Of a DNA stretch of 64,000 nucleotides, positions 34,440 to 44,158 are shown piece after piece. A program made the translations under genes and the position numbers. Position 1 is the stretch's first letter; each line of letters opens with the position of its first letter. The stretch lies in contig NZ_CP033019.1 of assembly GCF_003667705.1 (NCBI RefSeq), positions 3,658,001 to 3,722,000 on the forward strand, written 5' to 3'. Under the pieces are notes generated by a model. The model was not told the DNA's origin and made no database searches. It worked only from the letters and a program-made list of their open reading frames with translations. This DNA comes from Janthinobacterium agaricidamnosum. GTDB taxonomy: Bacteria > Pseudomonadota > Gammaproteobacteria > Burkholderiales > Burkholderiaceae_D.

Positions 34440-35315
34440 ATGGCGCGCGCACTCTGGAAAGGCGCCATCAGCTTCGGGCTCGTGCACATTCCCGTCGAGC
34501 TGATTTCTGCCAGCCTCGACCACGAACTGGACTTGTCCATGCTGGACCGGCGCGACTTCGCGCCCATCGGCTACAAGCGCTACAACAAGCACACGGGCAA
34601 GGAAGTCGAGTGGGACGACATCATCAAGGGCTATGAATACAAGACGGACGAGTACGTGGTGCTGTCCGACGAGGATTTAAGGCAGGCGAACGTGAAGGCC
34701 ACGCAAACCATCGATATTTTGACCTTTGTCGATGCGGCGGAAGTGCCGCTGACCTTTTACGAGCACCCGTATTACCTGCTGCCCGCCAAGGGCGGCGAGA
34801 AAGTCTATGCGCTGCTGCGCGAAACCTTGCGCAAGGCTAACAAAGTGGGTATCGCCAGCGTAGTCATGCGCACCAAGCAGCATTTGTGCGCGCTCGTCTG
34901 CGTGGGCGACGCCATCGTGCTCAACACCCTGCGCTACGCTGATGAAATCCGCCCCACGGATGACCTGGACTTGCCCGCCAGCACCCTGAAGGCGGCCGGC
35001 ATTTCCGACAAGGAACTCAAGATGGCCCTGTCGCTCGTGGAAGGCATGAGCGAAGCGTGGGAACCGGAGCAATACCACGACAGCTACCGCGAAGACGTGC
35101 TGGCGCTGGTCAAGAAGAAAATCAAGGCGAAACAGACCAAGACCATCACGCCGCCCGCCCCCGAACCGGAAGAGGAGCACGCCAGCAATGTGATCGACCT
35201 GGTCGCCCTGCTGCAGCAAAGCCTGGGCAAGAAGGCGTCCGCGGCGCCGGTCCGCAAGCGGACGGCCGCGTCCCCCGCGCGCAAAACGGCGTCCGCCAGG
35301 CGCAAGGCGGCCTGA
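34440..35315 (+). CDS. ku: DNA end-binding protein Ku
   Basis: 291 residues. MARALWKGAISFGLVHIPVEL is the bacterial Ku N-terminus and YKRYNKHTGKEVEWDDIIKGYEY follows as the second signature. The homodimer encircles DNA ends and recruits LigD for non-homologous end joining. The Lys/Arg/Ala-rich C-terminal extension (about 245-291) is a typical DNA-binding tail. It follows the SDR gene directly; ligD is found convergently 2.4 kb downstream. Confidence 0.97.
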   Translation: MARALWKGAISFGLVHIPVELISASLDHELDLSMLDRRDFAPIGYKRYNKHTGKEVEWDDIIKGYEYKTDEYVVLSDEDLRQANVKATQTIDILTFVDAAEVPLTFYEHPYYLLPAKGGEKVYALLRETLRKANKVGIASVVMRTKQHLCALVCVGDAIVLNTLRYADEIRPTDDLDLPASTLKAAGISDKELKMALSLVEGMSEAWEPEQYHDSYREDVLALVKKKIKAKQTKTITPPAPEPEEEHASNVIDLVALLQQSLGKKASAAPVRKRTAASPARKTASARRKAA

Positions 35316-35358
35316 GGCACGCCCCACGCCACCGAGAATAGTCAATACTATAAATGCA

Positions 35359-35387
35359 TTGACTTTGATCAAGCTTCTCGCTACGTT
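35359..35387 (+). promoter_or_regulatory. Sigma-70-type promoter of the PAS hybrid kinase gene
   Basis: TTGACT (35359-35364) and TACGTT (35382-35387) are separated by 17 nt. Because the -10 directly abuts the ATG at 35388, that ATG would lie in the promoter, which supports the downstream start at 35436. Confidence 0.5.
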
Positions 35388-35435
35388 ATGCACAGGCCTG
35401 CCAGCCGGCAAGCCCTGTCTCGCGTGCGGAAAAAA

Positions 35436-37748
35436 ATGGATGCCGAGTTAGATCAGCTTATCCTCAGCGGCGCCCCTGGCGGCGTCGTCATCACGAACGA
35501 AGAGCACGCCGTCGTGCGCTGGACGGTGGGTGCCCAGCGCATCTTCGGCTATGGCAGCGACGAAGCGCTGGGCCGCACGCTGTGGGAGCTGATCTCCTTG
35601 CCCGGACAAGCCGAGGCGGCACAGCTGATCGACGAACAGCTGACCCTGCACGGCAGCTACGACCGCGAATCGCTGCGGCGGCGCAAGGATGGCGAACTCA
35701 TCCACGTCGATGTCGCGTGCCAGGTCGCACAGGCCGGGGCGGATGCGCCCCGCTACCTGATTTCCACCATGAAAGACACGACCTTGCTGAAGGCGGCACG
35801 CGACGCCCAGTTCGTCGAGGTGCGCTACCGCGTGCTGTTCGAATCGACGCCGGACAGCGTCATCATGGTCAATGCCACGGGCGCCATCGTGCTGGCCAAC
35901 CAGCAGGCGCAGCGCCTGTTCGGCTACGCGGAAGGCGAATTGAACGGCAGGCAAATCGATAGTCTGCTGCCGCAACGGCTGCGCCATTCGCACGTGGCGC
36001 ACCGCGCGCGCTATTTCGACCAGCCCCGCACGCGCACCATGGGCGCCGACCTGGAATTGCTGGGCTTGCGCAAGGACAACGTCGAGTTTCCCGTCGAAAT
36101 CAGCCTGTCGCCCATCCAGACGGAAATCGGCACCTTCGTCATCAGCGCCATCCGCGACGTCAGCGACCGCCGCCGCGCCGAGCAGAAGTTCCGCGGCCTG
36201 CTCGAATCGGCGCCGGACGCCATCGTCATCGTCAACGGCGATGGCGAGATCGTGCTCGTCAACTCGCAGACGGAACGCCTGTTCGGCTACTCGCGCGCGG
36301 AGTTGCTCGGGCGCAATGTGGAAGTGCTGATCCCGGCCCGCTACGCGATGGACCATCCGCGCCACCGCCATGCGTTTTCCACGGCGCCGCGCGCCCGCTC
36401 CATGGGTGCAGGACTGGAACTGTACGGCTTGCGCCGCGACGGTACCGAATTCCCCGTCGAAATCAGCCTGTCGCCGCTGGAAACGGACGAAGGCGTGCTC
36501 GTGTCGTCGGCCATCCGCGACATCTCCGAGCGCAAGCGCATCGAACGCACGCTCAACGAACAGAAAGTCGAACTCGAGCGGGCCAGCCAGGCGAAGGACC
36601 GTTTTCTCACCAGCATGTCGCACGAGCTGCGCACGCCGCTGAATGCCATCCTCGGCTTTGCCCAGTTGCTGGCCAACGAAGCCTTGCCCGCCACCGTGCT
36701 GCAAAAACGCACCTTCGTGCAAAACATCGTCACCTCGGGACGCCACCTGCTCACCCTGATCAATGAAATCCTCGACCTGGCGAAGATCGAATCAGGCAGC
36801 CTGAGCCTGTCGATGGAAGCGGTGACGCTGCCCGCGCTGATCGAGGAAGTGCGCGTGATGGTGGAAGAACAGGCGCAGCAGCGCCAGATCCACCTGATCT
36901 TTCCCGCCTGCGAAGCGCTGACGCTCAGGGCCGACCATACGCGCCTCAAGCAAGTGCTGCTGAACCTGCTGTCGAACGCCATCAAGTACAACCGCCCGGC
37001 CGGCAAGGTGGAGCTGGAAATTTCGCAGCCCGATGCGCTGTGCGTGCGCATCGCCATCCGCGACACGGGCAAGGGGCTGGACGACGCGCAGATGGCCGAA
37101 CTGTTCCAGCCGTTTAACCGCCTGGGGCAGGAGGCCGGCAGCGAAGAAGGCACGGGCATCGGCCTGGTCGTCACCAAGCGCCTGGTCGAACTGATGGGCG
37201 GACGCATGGGCGTGCACAGCTGCCTTGGCGAGGGCAGCGTGTTCTGGATCGAACTCGACACCATGGCCGCGCCGCCCGACAGCATGCCGCTGGATACGGA
37301 GGGGTTATCCGAGCCTGCCGGCGACGCCGGGGACGACGCCAGCGGCCAGGCGCTGCTGCTGTACGTGGAAGACAATCCGGCCAGCCTGCGCCTGGTGGAA
37401 GACATCGTCAGCTTCCTGCCGCATCTGCGCATGATCTCGGCCACCGATGCGCGCCAGGGCATCGCGCTGGCGCTGGAACGCCAGCCCGATGTCATCCTGA
37501 TGGATATCAACCTGCCCGGCATGAACGGCAACCAGGCGCAACGCATTCTGCGCAACGATCCGCGCACGGCGCACATTCCCGTCATCGCCCTGACGGCCAA
37601 CGCCATGAAGGGCGACATCCGGCATGGCCTGGCCGCGGGCTTTTTCCGCTACCTGACCAAACCCGTCGAGATTCCCCAGCTCAACGCCGCCATCGACGAA
37701 GCCCTGCAGCTGGCGCGCGCCACCGTGACATTCAAGCCGGAGGCGTAA
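35436..37748 (+). CDS. Soluble hybrid histidine kinase with three PAS domains and a receiver
   Basis: 770 residues from ATG 35436 (an ATG at 35388 would fall at the promoter). No membrane segments. There are three PAS modules; the second and third are near-duplicates with matching blocks ([14 protein letters not shown] and [23 protein letters not shown] in both). Then come HisKA (His near 395 in [11 protein letters not shown]), HATPase_c ([24 protein letters not shown]) and a C-terminal receiver with acceptor Asp near 689 in [12 protein letters not shown]. It probably senses an intracellular or redox cue. It sits between ku and ligD and overlaps ligD by 17 bp at their 3' ends. Confidence 0.92.
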   Translation: MDAELDQLILSGAPGGVVITNEEHAVVRWTVGAQRIFGYGSDEALGRTLWELISLPGQAEAAQLIDEQLTLHGSYDRESLRRRKDGELIHVDVACQVAQAGADAPRYLISTMKDTTLLKAARDAQFVEVRYRVLFESTPDSVIMVNATGAIVLANQQAQRLFGYAEGELNGRQIDSLLPQRLRHSHVAHRARYFDQPRTRTMGADLELLGLRKDNVEFPVEISLSPIQTEIGTFVISAIRDVSDRRRAEQKFRGLLESAPDAIVIVNGDGEIVLVNSQTERLFGYSRAELLGRNVEVLIPARYAMDHPRHRHAFSTAPRARSMGAGLELYGLRRDGTEFPVEISLSPLETDEGVLVSSAIRDISERKRIERTLNEQKVELERASQAKDRFLTSMSHELRTPLNAILGFAQLLANEALPATVLQKRTFVQNIVTSGRHLLTLINEILDLAKIESGSLSLSMEAVTLPALIEEVRVMVEEQAQQRQIHLIFPACEALTLRADHTRLKQVLLNLLSNAIKYNRPAGKVELEISQPDALCVRIAIRDTGKGLDDAQMAELFQPFNRLGQEAGSEEGTGIGLVVTKRLVELMGGRMGVHSCLGEGSVFWIELDTMAAPPDSMPLDTEGLSEPAGDAGDDASGQALLLYVEDNPASLRLVEDIVSFLPHLRMISATDARQGIALALERQPDVILMDINLPGMNGNQAQRILRNDPRTAHIPVIALTANAMKGDIRHGLAAGFFRYLTKPVEIPQLNAAIDEALQLARATVTFKPEA

Positions 37749-40218
37749 AGGCCAGCTTTTTCATCGCCGCACCGAGCCCTTTCGCGCTGCGCGCATAGCC
37801 AGCCCACGGCGCGTTGCCCACGTCGAGACGGCTGTGGACATTGCCCACGTTCCATTGGTCGCCCGCCTTCAGCTGGTCGAGCTCCTCCCAGGCCAGCGGC
37901 ACGGAAATGCCCAGCCCCGAACGCGTGCGGGCCGACCACGCGCACACGGTGGTGGCGCCCCGGCCATTGCGCAAATAATCGATGAAGATCTTGCCGACCC
38001 GGTTGGACGGTCCGCTTTTCAGGACAAAACGCTGGGGAATGAGCTGCGCCATGTGCGCCACGATGGCTTGCGAAAACGCCTTGACCGTATCCCAGTCGTG
38101 TTTCGGGCGGATCGGCACGACCACGTGCAAGCCCTTGCCGCCGCTGGTTTTCAGCCAGGCGGGCAAGCCCAGTTCCGTCAAAAAGGCGCGCAGCAGCACG
38201 GCCGCTTCGCGGATGGCGGGCCAGGCCACGCCCTTGCCCGGGTCCAGGTCGAACACCAGGCGGTTCGGCGTGTCGTAGGCGCTGGCCAGTGCATTTTGCG
38301 TGTGAAATTCCACCACATTCCACTGCGCCGCCGACAACAGGCCCTGTACGCTGGCCACTTCCAGCATGCTGGCATGCTCGGGATCGAGGCCGGGATCGAG
38401 CTGTTTGACGCCGGGCATGGCGGACGTGTCCGCATGCTTCTGGAAAAACAGCTCGCCGCCCACGCCGGACGGCGCGCGCACCAGCGACACGGGCCGGCCC
38501 CGCAAATGCACGAGCATCAGCTTGCCCACGAGCGCGTAGTAGCGCACCAGGTCGATCTTCCTGGCGCCGCTGTCCTTGTCGATCACCCTGTCCGCATGGC
38601 TGACCTTGAAACTGGCCGGCAAGACGCTGTCCGGCCTGGATTGGTTTGGCATCGTCTTCTCCCTGTCGATTCGCTGTGGCCGCTCGCGCACGATGGCGGC
38701 CGGCTGTTTATCCGCATGCAAGCCGTGAAACACGGCGTGGCGCACGGCGCCGCCGCTGGTCCATTGCGCAAAGCCGACCTCGGCCACCAGCGCCGGCTTG
38801 ACCCAGATGGGCTGGCGCACGCCGCCCGCCTTGCCCGCAAACGGACTCGTCTCGATGGTCAGGGTGTCGAGGCGGCGCCGCAAGTCGCGCAAGGCCGCAT
38901 CGTCAAAGCCGCTGCCCACATTGCCCGCATAGCGCAGCTTGCCCTGGTCATCGTGCACGCCCAGCAGCAGCGAACCGATGCCTTCGCGCGCGCCTTGCGG
39001 CGCCGTATAGCCGCCGATGACGAATTCCTGGCGCAGCCCGCATTTGAGCTTGATCCAGTCGCCGGAACGCCGCGTGACGTAGGGCGAGCCGCGCCGCTTG
39101 CCAATCACCCCTTCCAGCCCCAGGCGGCAGGCGTGGGCCAGCAATTGCCGGGGTTTGGCGTCGAGCGCTTCGCTGAAGCGCAGCAGCGGCGAAGCCGGCA
39201 AGCGCTGCAGCAGCTGTTCCAGCAAGGCCCGGCGCGCCTCGACCGGCTGGCCGCGCAGATCGTGGCCGTCGAAAAACGGCACGTCGAACAGGTAATACAC
39301 GATCTCGCTGGTCGTGTCTGCCTCGAAGGCGCGCTGCAAGGCGCCAAAATCCGGATGGCCGCTGGCGTCGTTGACGACGATTTCGCCGTCATACCAGCCA
39401 GGCGGCAAGCCCAGCTTTTCCAGCGCCTGGCGCAGCTTCGGCAGTTTCGCCGTCCAGTCGTTGCCATTGCGCGTGATCAAACTGACCCGTTCGCCATCGC
39501 AACGCGCGAGGATGCGGTAACCGTCGAATTTCACCTCGAACATCCAGTCTTGCGCGTCTGGCGGCGGCGCATCGACGAGCGTGGCCAGCTGCGGCGACAG
39601 GGCGGCTGGCAGCTTCGCGGCTGGCGCAGCCGCCTGCTCCGCGCTGTGTTTGCGCCTGGGCATGGCCTTGTGCTTGACGCTGTCGGGGAATTCGTCGACG
39701 ACAGAAAATTCCAGCGCCGGCCGGGCATATTCATCTTTTTCCTTGATCAGCAGCCAGGCGGGCTGCTTTTCGCCCTTGCCCTTCATGCGCACGAGCACCC
39801 ACTTGCCGTGCATCTTGTGGCCATGTACGGTGAATTTCAGCTCGCCGGCCGCCAGCGCCTTGCGCGCATCGGGCGTGGCCGGCTGGGGCTGCCACGTGCC
39901 CTTGTCCCAGATGATGACCTTGCCCGCGCCATACTGTTTTTCGGGGATCGTGCCTTCAAAGCTGGCGTAGGCAATCGGGTGGTCTTCCACTTGCACGGCC
40001 ATGCGCTTGTCGCGCGGGTCGTAGCTGGGGCCTTTCGGCACGGCCCAGCTTTTCATCGTGCCGTCCAGTTCCAGGCGAAAGTCATAGTGCAGGCGGCTGG
40101 CCCAATGCTTCTGGATGACGAAGGTAAGCCCGCCGCCCGCCGCCTCGCCGCCCGCCGCAGGCTCGGGCGTGACGGCGAAGTTGCGCTTGGCTTGATAGGT
40201 TTTCAAGGCGGCTTTCAT
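37732..40218 (-). CDS. ligD: Multifunctional ATP-dependent DNA ligase LigD
   Basis: 828 residues with domain order phosphoesterase-ligase-polymerase. The 3'-phosphoesterase (about 1-160) has [14 protein letters not shown] and [12 protein letters not shown]. The adenylation motif [10 protein letters not shown] places the AMP-accepting Lys near 229, and [22 protein letters not shown] belongs to the OB fold. The primase-like polymerase domain (about 540-828) has the metal-binding FDLDPG near 656 and [16 protein letters not shown] 40218 is preferred over upstream ATGs because it starts the conserved domain. It works with Ku in end joining. Confidence 0.96.
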   Translation of the reverse strand: MKAALKTYQAKRNFAVTPEPAAGGEAAGGGLTFVIQKHWASRLHYDFRLELDGTMKSWAVPKGPSYDPRDKRMAVQVEDHPIAYASFEGTIPEKQYGAGKVIIWDKGTWQPQPATPDARKALAAGELKFTVHGHKMHGKWVLVRMKGKGEKQPAWLLIKEKDEYARPALEFSVVDEFPDSVKHKAMPRRKHSAEQAAAPAAKLPAALSPQLATLVDAPPPDAQDWMFEVKFDGYRILARCDGERVSLITRNGNDWTAKLPKLRQALEKLGLPPGWYDGEIVVNDASGHPDFGALQRAFEADTTSEIVYYLFDVPFFDGHDLRGQPVEARRALLEQLLQRLPASPLLRFSEALDAKPRQLLAHACRLGLEGVIGKRRGSPYVTRRSGDWIKLKCGLRQEFVIGGYTAPQGAREGIGSLLLGVHDDQGKLRYAGNVGSGFDDAALRDLRRRLDTLTIETSPFAGKAGGVRQPIWVKPALVAEVGFAQWTSGGAVRHAVFHGLHADKQPAAIVRERPQRIDREKTMPNQSRPDSVLPASFKVSHADRVIDKDSGARKIDLVRYYALVGKLMLVHLRGRPVSLVRAPSGVGGELFFQKHADTSAMPGVKQLDPGLDPEHASMLEVASVQGLLSAAQWNVVEFHTQNALASAYDTPNRLVFDLDPGKGVAWPAIREAAVLLRAFLTELGLPAWLKTSGGKGLHVVVPIRPKHDWDTVKAFSQAIVAHMAQLIPQRFVLKSGPSNRVGKIFIDYLRNGRGATTVCAWSARTRSGLGISVPLAWEELDQLKAGDQWNVGNVHSRLDVGNAPWAGYARSAKGLGAAMKKLAFTPPA

Positions 40219-40309
40219 GGCGGACCCATGCGGTGACGATGGCATCGAGTCTAGGCCGCCAGGGGCCAAGGCGCGGTACGCCAGCTAACAGAGCGCCTGC
40301 CCCGGCAAA

Positions 40310-40372
40310 TGTAAGTGTTTGTAATTGAGAGAAAACGTGTCAACGCAATTGCCGCACGGCGCGTTTTTGGCT
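40310..40372 (+). promoter_or_regulatory. Conserved regulatory element of the first Lys/Ala-rich exported protein gene
   Basis: Two TGTAA boxes at 40310-40314 and 40320-40324 (period 10 nt) are followed by GTCAACG (40339-40345) and a GCGTTTTTGGCTCAG block. The GTCAACG start is 28 nt before the -10-like hexamer, as in the two other copies. Confidence 0.6.
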
Positions 40373-40430
40373 CAGTGACAGGGGAAATGCATCTCCTGAA
40401 CTACAACCCCACTTCTCGAGGAACTGCATC

Positions 40431-40760
40431 ATGAAAAAACGCACTGTCAACATTGTCGCTACTCTGATCGCCGGCTTGTTCGCTACCGCAGCCTTTGCTC
40501 AAACCCCAGCACCAGCAGCGCCGGCCAAGGCCGAAGCCAAGCACACCAAGGAAGTGGCTAAAGCAGAAGCCAAAGAAACCAAGGCCGTCGTGAAAGCCGA
40601 TGCGAAAGAAGCCGCTGTTGCCGCCGATGCGAAAGCCGACGTCGCCAGCGCCAAGGCCGATGCCGCCGTCACCAAAGCCAAAGCCCACAAAAAAGCGAAA
40701 AAAGCCAAGGCCAAGGCTGACGAAGCCAAAACTGAAGCGACCGCAGCAGCAGCCAAGTAA
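40431..40760 (+). CDS. Small exported Lys/Ala-rich protein with 11-residue repeats (paralogue 1)
   Basis: 109 residues. MKKRTVNIVATLIAGLFATAAFA is a signal peptide with an AFA cleavage site. The mature part is almost only A, K, E, D, V and T in an 11-residue period (AVVKADAKEAA, AKADAAVTKAK), ending in a strongly basic block. Such hendecad repeats are seen in LEA-type and coiled-coil proteins; composition also recalls acid-shock protein Asr. Function unknown; a periplasmic stress or buffering role is inferred. It is monocistronic, with an intrinsic terminator. Confidence 0.8.
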   Translation: MKKRTVNIVATLIAGLFATAAFAQTPAPAAPAKAEAKHTKEVAKAEAKETKAVVKADAKEAAVAADAKADVASAKADAAVTKAKAHKKAKKAKAKADEAKTEATAAAAK

Positions 40761-40791
40761 TCCCCACAGCGCATTTTTTGCGTCACACAAA

Positions 40792-40817
40792 AAGACAGCT
40801 TCGGCTGTCTTTTTTTA
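40792..40817 (+). terminator. Rho-independent terminator
   Basis: AAGACAGC-TTCG-GCTGTCTT with a UUCG tetraloop and a run of T. The same hairpin sequence recurs at 41771-41798 after paralogue 3. Confidence 0.9.
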
Positions 40818-40862
40818 TTTTCATGCCAGCATCATGCAGCAACATCCTATAAAACACCTGAT

Positions 40863-40916
40863 TGTAAGAAAGTGTAAACAAGGTCAACGGTAAGCTTCCG
40901 GGGCGCGTTTTATGCT
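40863..40916 (+). promoter_or_regulatory. Conserved regulatory element of the second Lys/Ala-rich gene pair
   Basis: TGTAA boxes at 40863-40867 and 40873-40877 (period 10 nt), GTCAACG at 40883-40889, and TATGCT at 40911-40916 followed by CAGTGACACGGG. The box-to-hexamer distance is 33 nt, identical to the element at 46482. Confidence 0.65.
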
Positions 40917-41309
40917 CAGTGACACGGGAATCATCCCACCACCAACAGATACACCAGACAAACCACCACTGAGGACTGCACCATGAAAAAAGTAATCGCT
41001 ACCCTGATCGCCGGCCTGTTCGCAACCGCTGCCTTTGCCCAGACGCCCGCAGCCCCAGCAGCTCCGGCAGTGCCCGCCAAAGTCGAAGCGGCCCATACCA
41101 AGGCCGTCGTAAAAGCCGATGCCAAGGAAGCGCAAACGGTCGTGAAAGCGGACGCCAAAGAAGCGAAAGCCGTCGTCGCCGCGAAAACGGAAGTCGCCAG
41201 CGCCAAAGCGGAAGCGGCCACCACGAAAGCCAAGGCCCACCACAAAGCCAAGAAAACCAAGGCCAAGGCTGACGAAAAGCTGGCATCGGCCACCGCTGAA
41301 GCAGCACCG
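40897..41309 (+). repeat. Direct repeat copy A (promoter plus paralogue 2 gene)
   Basis: This segment and 46515-46945 are near-identical over the leader (GCTCAGTGACACGGGAATCA onward) and most of the coding sequence, in the same orientation, about 5.6 kb apart. Confidence 0.85.
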
Positions 41310-41324
41310 GCAGCAGCCAAGTAA
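40983..41324 (+). CDS. Small exported Lys/Ala-rich protein with 11-residue repeats (paralogue 2)
   Basis: 113 residues. Signal peptide MKKVIATLIAGLFATAAFA, then hendecads AVVKADAKEAQ, TVVKADAKEAK and AVVAAKTEVAS, and a His/Lys block (AHHKAKKTKAK). It is nearly identical to the protein at 46602-46958 in repeats and C-terminus. It is first in a pair with paralogue 3, 39 nt apart. Confidence 0.8.
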   Translation: MKKVIATLIAGLFATAAFAQTPAAPAAPAVPAKVEAAHTKAVVKADAKEAQTVVKADAKEAKAVVAAKTEVASAKAEAATTKAKAHHKAKKTKAKADEKLASATAEAAPAAAK

Positions 41325-41363
41325 TCACCCAGACAATCGCTTACCACTCTCCAGGACAATACA

Positions 41364-41702
41364 ATGAAAAAAGTTATCGCCACCCTCGTCGCCAGCCTGT
41401 TCGCTACCGCCGCCTTCGCCCAAGCCCCTGCCGCCCCGGCAGCACCGGTTCCCGCCAAGGCGGAAGCGGCCCACACGAAAGCCGTAGCAAAAGCGGAAGC
41501 CAAGGAAACCAAGGCCGTCGTGAAAGCCGATGCGAAAGAAGCGGCCGTCGTCGCCGATGCGAAAGCCGACGTGGCCAGCGCCAAGGCCGACGCCAAGGTC
41601 AGCAAGGCCAAGGCCCATCACAAGGCCAGCAAAGCGAAAGTGAAAGCGGACGCAACGAAAGCGGCAGAAGCCGTACCGGCAGCGCCAGCGCCAGCGAAGT
41701 AA
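41364..41702 (+). CDS. Small exported Lys/Ala-rich protein with 11-residue repeats (paralogue 3)
   Basis: 112 residues. Signal peptide MKKVIATLVASLFATAAFA and the same hendecad architecture (AVAKAEAKETK, AVVKADAKEAA, VVADAKADVAS, AKADAKVSKAK). It is closest to paralogue 1 in its repeats. It follows paralogue 2 in an operon and is terminated by a UUCG hairpin. Confidence 0.8.
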   Translation: MKKVIATLVASLFATAAFAQAPAAPAAPVPAKAEAAHTKAVAKAEAKETKAVVKADAKEAAVVADAKADVASAKADAKVSKAKAHHKASKAKVKADATKAAEAVPAAPAPAK

Positions 41703-41770
41703 TCGCGGCAATCGCCACGGGAGCGCGTCCGCCGGGTCTGCGCTTCCGTGGCGGCTTCGCCCGCAGTATC

Positions 41771-41798
41771 AAAGACAGCTTCGGCTGTCTTTTTTTTT
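41771..41798 (+). terminator. Rho-independent terminator
   Basis: AAAGACAGC-TTCG-GCTGTCTTT followed by T8; identical core to the terminator at 40792. Confidence 0.9.
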
Positions 41799-41937
41799 CG
41801 CGGCTGGCACTGGTAGCGCATGAGCGGCACTGACGACCGGAAGCAAAACCTCCAACGTAAAACCGTGTAAAGATGTAAAAAAACAACGCTTTTCAGTCAC
41901 AAAAAGTCCCCATTCCGGCCCCTCCTCAAATAGAATT

Positions 41938-41956
41938 GAGAATTATTCTCATTCTC
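41938..41956. promoter_or_regulatory. Fur box
   Basis: GAGAATTATTCTCATTCTC matches the 19-bp Fur consensus closely (GAGAAT-T-ATTCTC core plus a third ATTCTC hexamer). It lies 24 nt upstream of the TonB receptor start, so iron repression of the receptor operon is predicted. Confidence 0.85.
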
Positions 41957-41980
41957 ATCCTTGATTCAGGAGCCGTTTCA

Positions 41981-44149
41981 ATGCCAGGTCGCACCGTTCT
42001 TTCCGCCGCATCGTCCACCCCATCCTGCCCCGCCGTGCTGTCGCTGCGCCCGCTGGCCCTGGCCATTTCACTGGCGCTCGGCGCCGGCATGGCACATGGC
42101 GCCGACGGCGCCCCCGCCGATGACGCTGGCGAAGACACGCCCATGATGCAAACCATTACCGTCACGGGCAGCAGCGACGCGAACGCCTACACGGCGCGCA
42201 AAAGCGCCTCGGCCAGCAAGTTCGACCTGTCGCTGCGCGAGACGCCGCAGGCCGTTTCCGTGGTCACGCGCGCGCAAATGGACGATTTCAGGCTCGATAA
42301 CGCCAGCAAGGTGCTGGCGCAAACGACGGGCGTGACGGTGGAAGCGGTAGAAACGGACCGCACCTATTACACGGCGCGCGGCTACGACATCACCAACTTC
42401 CAGTTCGACGGCGTCGGCATTCCTTTCGTCTTCGGCAATGTGATGGGCGACCTCGATACGGCGCTGTTCGAGCGCGTCGACATCGTGCGCGGCGCGAATG
42501 GCCTGATTTCCTCGACCGGCAATCCGTCGGCCACCGTCAACTTCGTGCGCAAGCGCCCGACCCAGGGCCTGGCCGCTGCTGCCGGCGTCACGCTCGGCTC
42601 CTGGAACACGCGCCGCGTCGATGCCGACGTCTCGACGCCGCTCGGCAGCGACGGCAAGGTGGCGGCCCGCTTCGTCGCCGCGCACGAGGAAGGCGATTCC
42701 CACCTGGACCGCTACTCGCCGCGCAAGGATGTCGCCTACGCCATCGTCGAAGCGAAACTGACGCCGGACACCCGCCTGGCCGTGGGCCACAGCTACCAGA
42801 ACAACCTAGCCAGGGGCGGCATGTGGGGCGCCCTGCCCGTCGCCTACACGGACGGCACGCCGACCGACTACCCGATTTCCGCCTCGACGTCGGCCGACTG
42901 GTCGCGCTGGAGCATCCTCAACAACAGCACCTTCGCCGAACTGGCGCACCAGTTCAATGCCGACTGGCGCGTGACGGCCACGGCCACCTACAACCGCTCC
43001 ACCTCCGATTCCAAACTGTTCTACGTCTACGGCACGCCGGACAAGGCCACGGGCGACGGCTTGTTCAGCTACCCTTCGCGCTATGCCTCGGCCAACAAGC
43101 AGCGCCTGCTCGATGTCGCCGCCACGGGCACATTCACGCTGGCCGGGCGCCGGCATGACCTCAGCATGGGCCTGGCCTGGTCGAAGTCCACGCTCGACGA
43201 CGTGTCGTATTATGGCCGCGGCATCGGCACGGCCCTGCCGAACGGCACGGCCTTCGACGGCTCCTACCCGGAACCGCTCTTCGATGCATCGACCAATGGC
43301 AGCGCCTACAAGGACGAACGCAAGAATGCCTACCTGGCCGCCCGCTTCAACCTGGCCGACAACGCCAAGCTGCTGGTGGGCGTGAACACCGTCAAGGCCG
43401 ACAGCACGGGCAGCGCGTACGGCGTCAGCCAGGCCAAGTCGCAAAGCGACACCACGCCCTATCTCGGCCTGGTGTACGACATCGGCCGCCATGTGTCGGC
43501 CTACGGCAGCTACACGGAAATCTTCAACCCGCAAAGCAGCATCGACCGCACGGGCCAGACCCTGGCGGCGGCCACCGGCAAGAGCCTGGAAGCGGGCTTG
43601 AAAAGCGACTGGTTCGACGGCCGCCTGAACCTGTCCGGCGCCCTGTTCAAGACGCGCCAGAAGAACGTGGCCGAGGCGGCCGGCACCACGCCCGACCTCA
43701 AGACGTTCTACAAGGGCGTCGATTCGGAATCGCAGGGTTTCGAGCTCGATGCCTCGGGCGAGCTGGCGAAAGGCTGGCAGGCGAACGCCGGCTATGCGCA
43801 GCTGCGCATCGAAGGCGACGACGGCCAGGATGCGCGCACCTTCATCCCGCGCAAGCGCTTCCACCTGGCCACCACCTATCACGTGCCGGCCGTGCCGGCG
43901 CTGAAGCTGGGCGCCAGCCTGACCTGGCAGGACGCCATCTACAACAAGGTCGATGACAGCACCACCCTGCACCAGGGCGCCTACGCGCAACTGGGACTGA
44001 TGGCCAGCTATGCCATCAGCCGCAACGTCAGCCTGTCGCTGAACCTGAACAATGTGACGGACAAGAAGCACCTGACCAGCCTGTACTGGACCCAGTCGCT
44101 GTACGCGGCAGGCCGCAATGGCAGCGCCACCCTGAGCTGGAAGTACTAG
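41981..44149 (+). CDS. TonB-dependent siderophore receptor (FhuE/FpvA-like)
   Basis: 722 residues from ATG 41981, which has AGGAG upstream; the upstream in-frame ATG at 41936 overlaps the Fur box. A signal peptide ends near AHGA. The TonB box region is MQTITVTGSS, the plug domain has SLRETPQAVSVVTRAQMDDF and ERVDIVRGANGLISSTGNPSATVNFVRKRPT, and the barrel ends in the aromatic C-terminal strand (ATLSWKY). The plug sequence is typical of hydroxamate/mixed siderophore receptors. It is followed by a PepSY protein used in iron release. Confidence 0.95.
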   Translation: MPGRTVLSAASSTPSCPAVLSLRPLALAISLALGAGMAHGADGAPADDAGEDTPMMQTITVTGSSDANAYTARKSASASKFDLSLRETPQAVSVVTRAQMDDFRLDNASKVLAQTTGVTVEAVETDRTYYTARGYDITNFQFDGVGIPFVFGNVMGDLDTALFERVDIVRGANGLISSTGNPSATVNFVRKRPTQGLAAAAGVTLGSWNTRRVDADVSTPLGSDGKVAARFVAAHEEGDSHLDRYSPRKDVAYAIVEAKLTPDTRLAVGHSYQNNLARGGMWGALPVAYTDGTPTDYPISASTSADWSRWSILNNSTFAELAHQFNADWRVTATATYNRSTSDSKLFYVYGTPDKATGDGLFSYPSRYASANKQRLLDVAATGTFTLAGRRHDLSMGLAWSKSTLDDVSYYGRGIGTALPNGTAFDGSYPEPLFDASTNGSAYKDERKNAYLAARFNLADNAKLLVGVNTVKADSTGSAYGVSQAKSQSDTTPYLGLVYDIGRHVSAYGSYTEIFNPQSSIDRTGQTLAAATGKSLEAGLKSDWFDGRLNLSGALFKTRQKNVAEAAGTTPDLKTFYKGVDSESQGFELDASGELAKGWQANAGYAQLRIEGDDGQDARTFIPRKRFHLATTYHVPAVPALKLGASLTWQDAIYNKVDDSTTLHQGAYAQLGLMASYAISRNVSLSLNLNNVTDKKHLTSLYWTQSLYAAGRNGSATLSWKY

Positions 44150-44158
44150 GGAGCCGCC

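Noticed and set aside
33407..34636. 409-codon frame overlapping the SDR and ku genes
   Set aside because: Wrong frame through two well-supported genes, Arg/Pro-rich translation and no ribosome binding site.
37834..40236. 800-codon frame on the plus strand
   Set aside because: It is a mirror of ligD, whose catalytic motifs are all intact on the minus strand.
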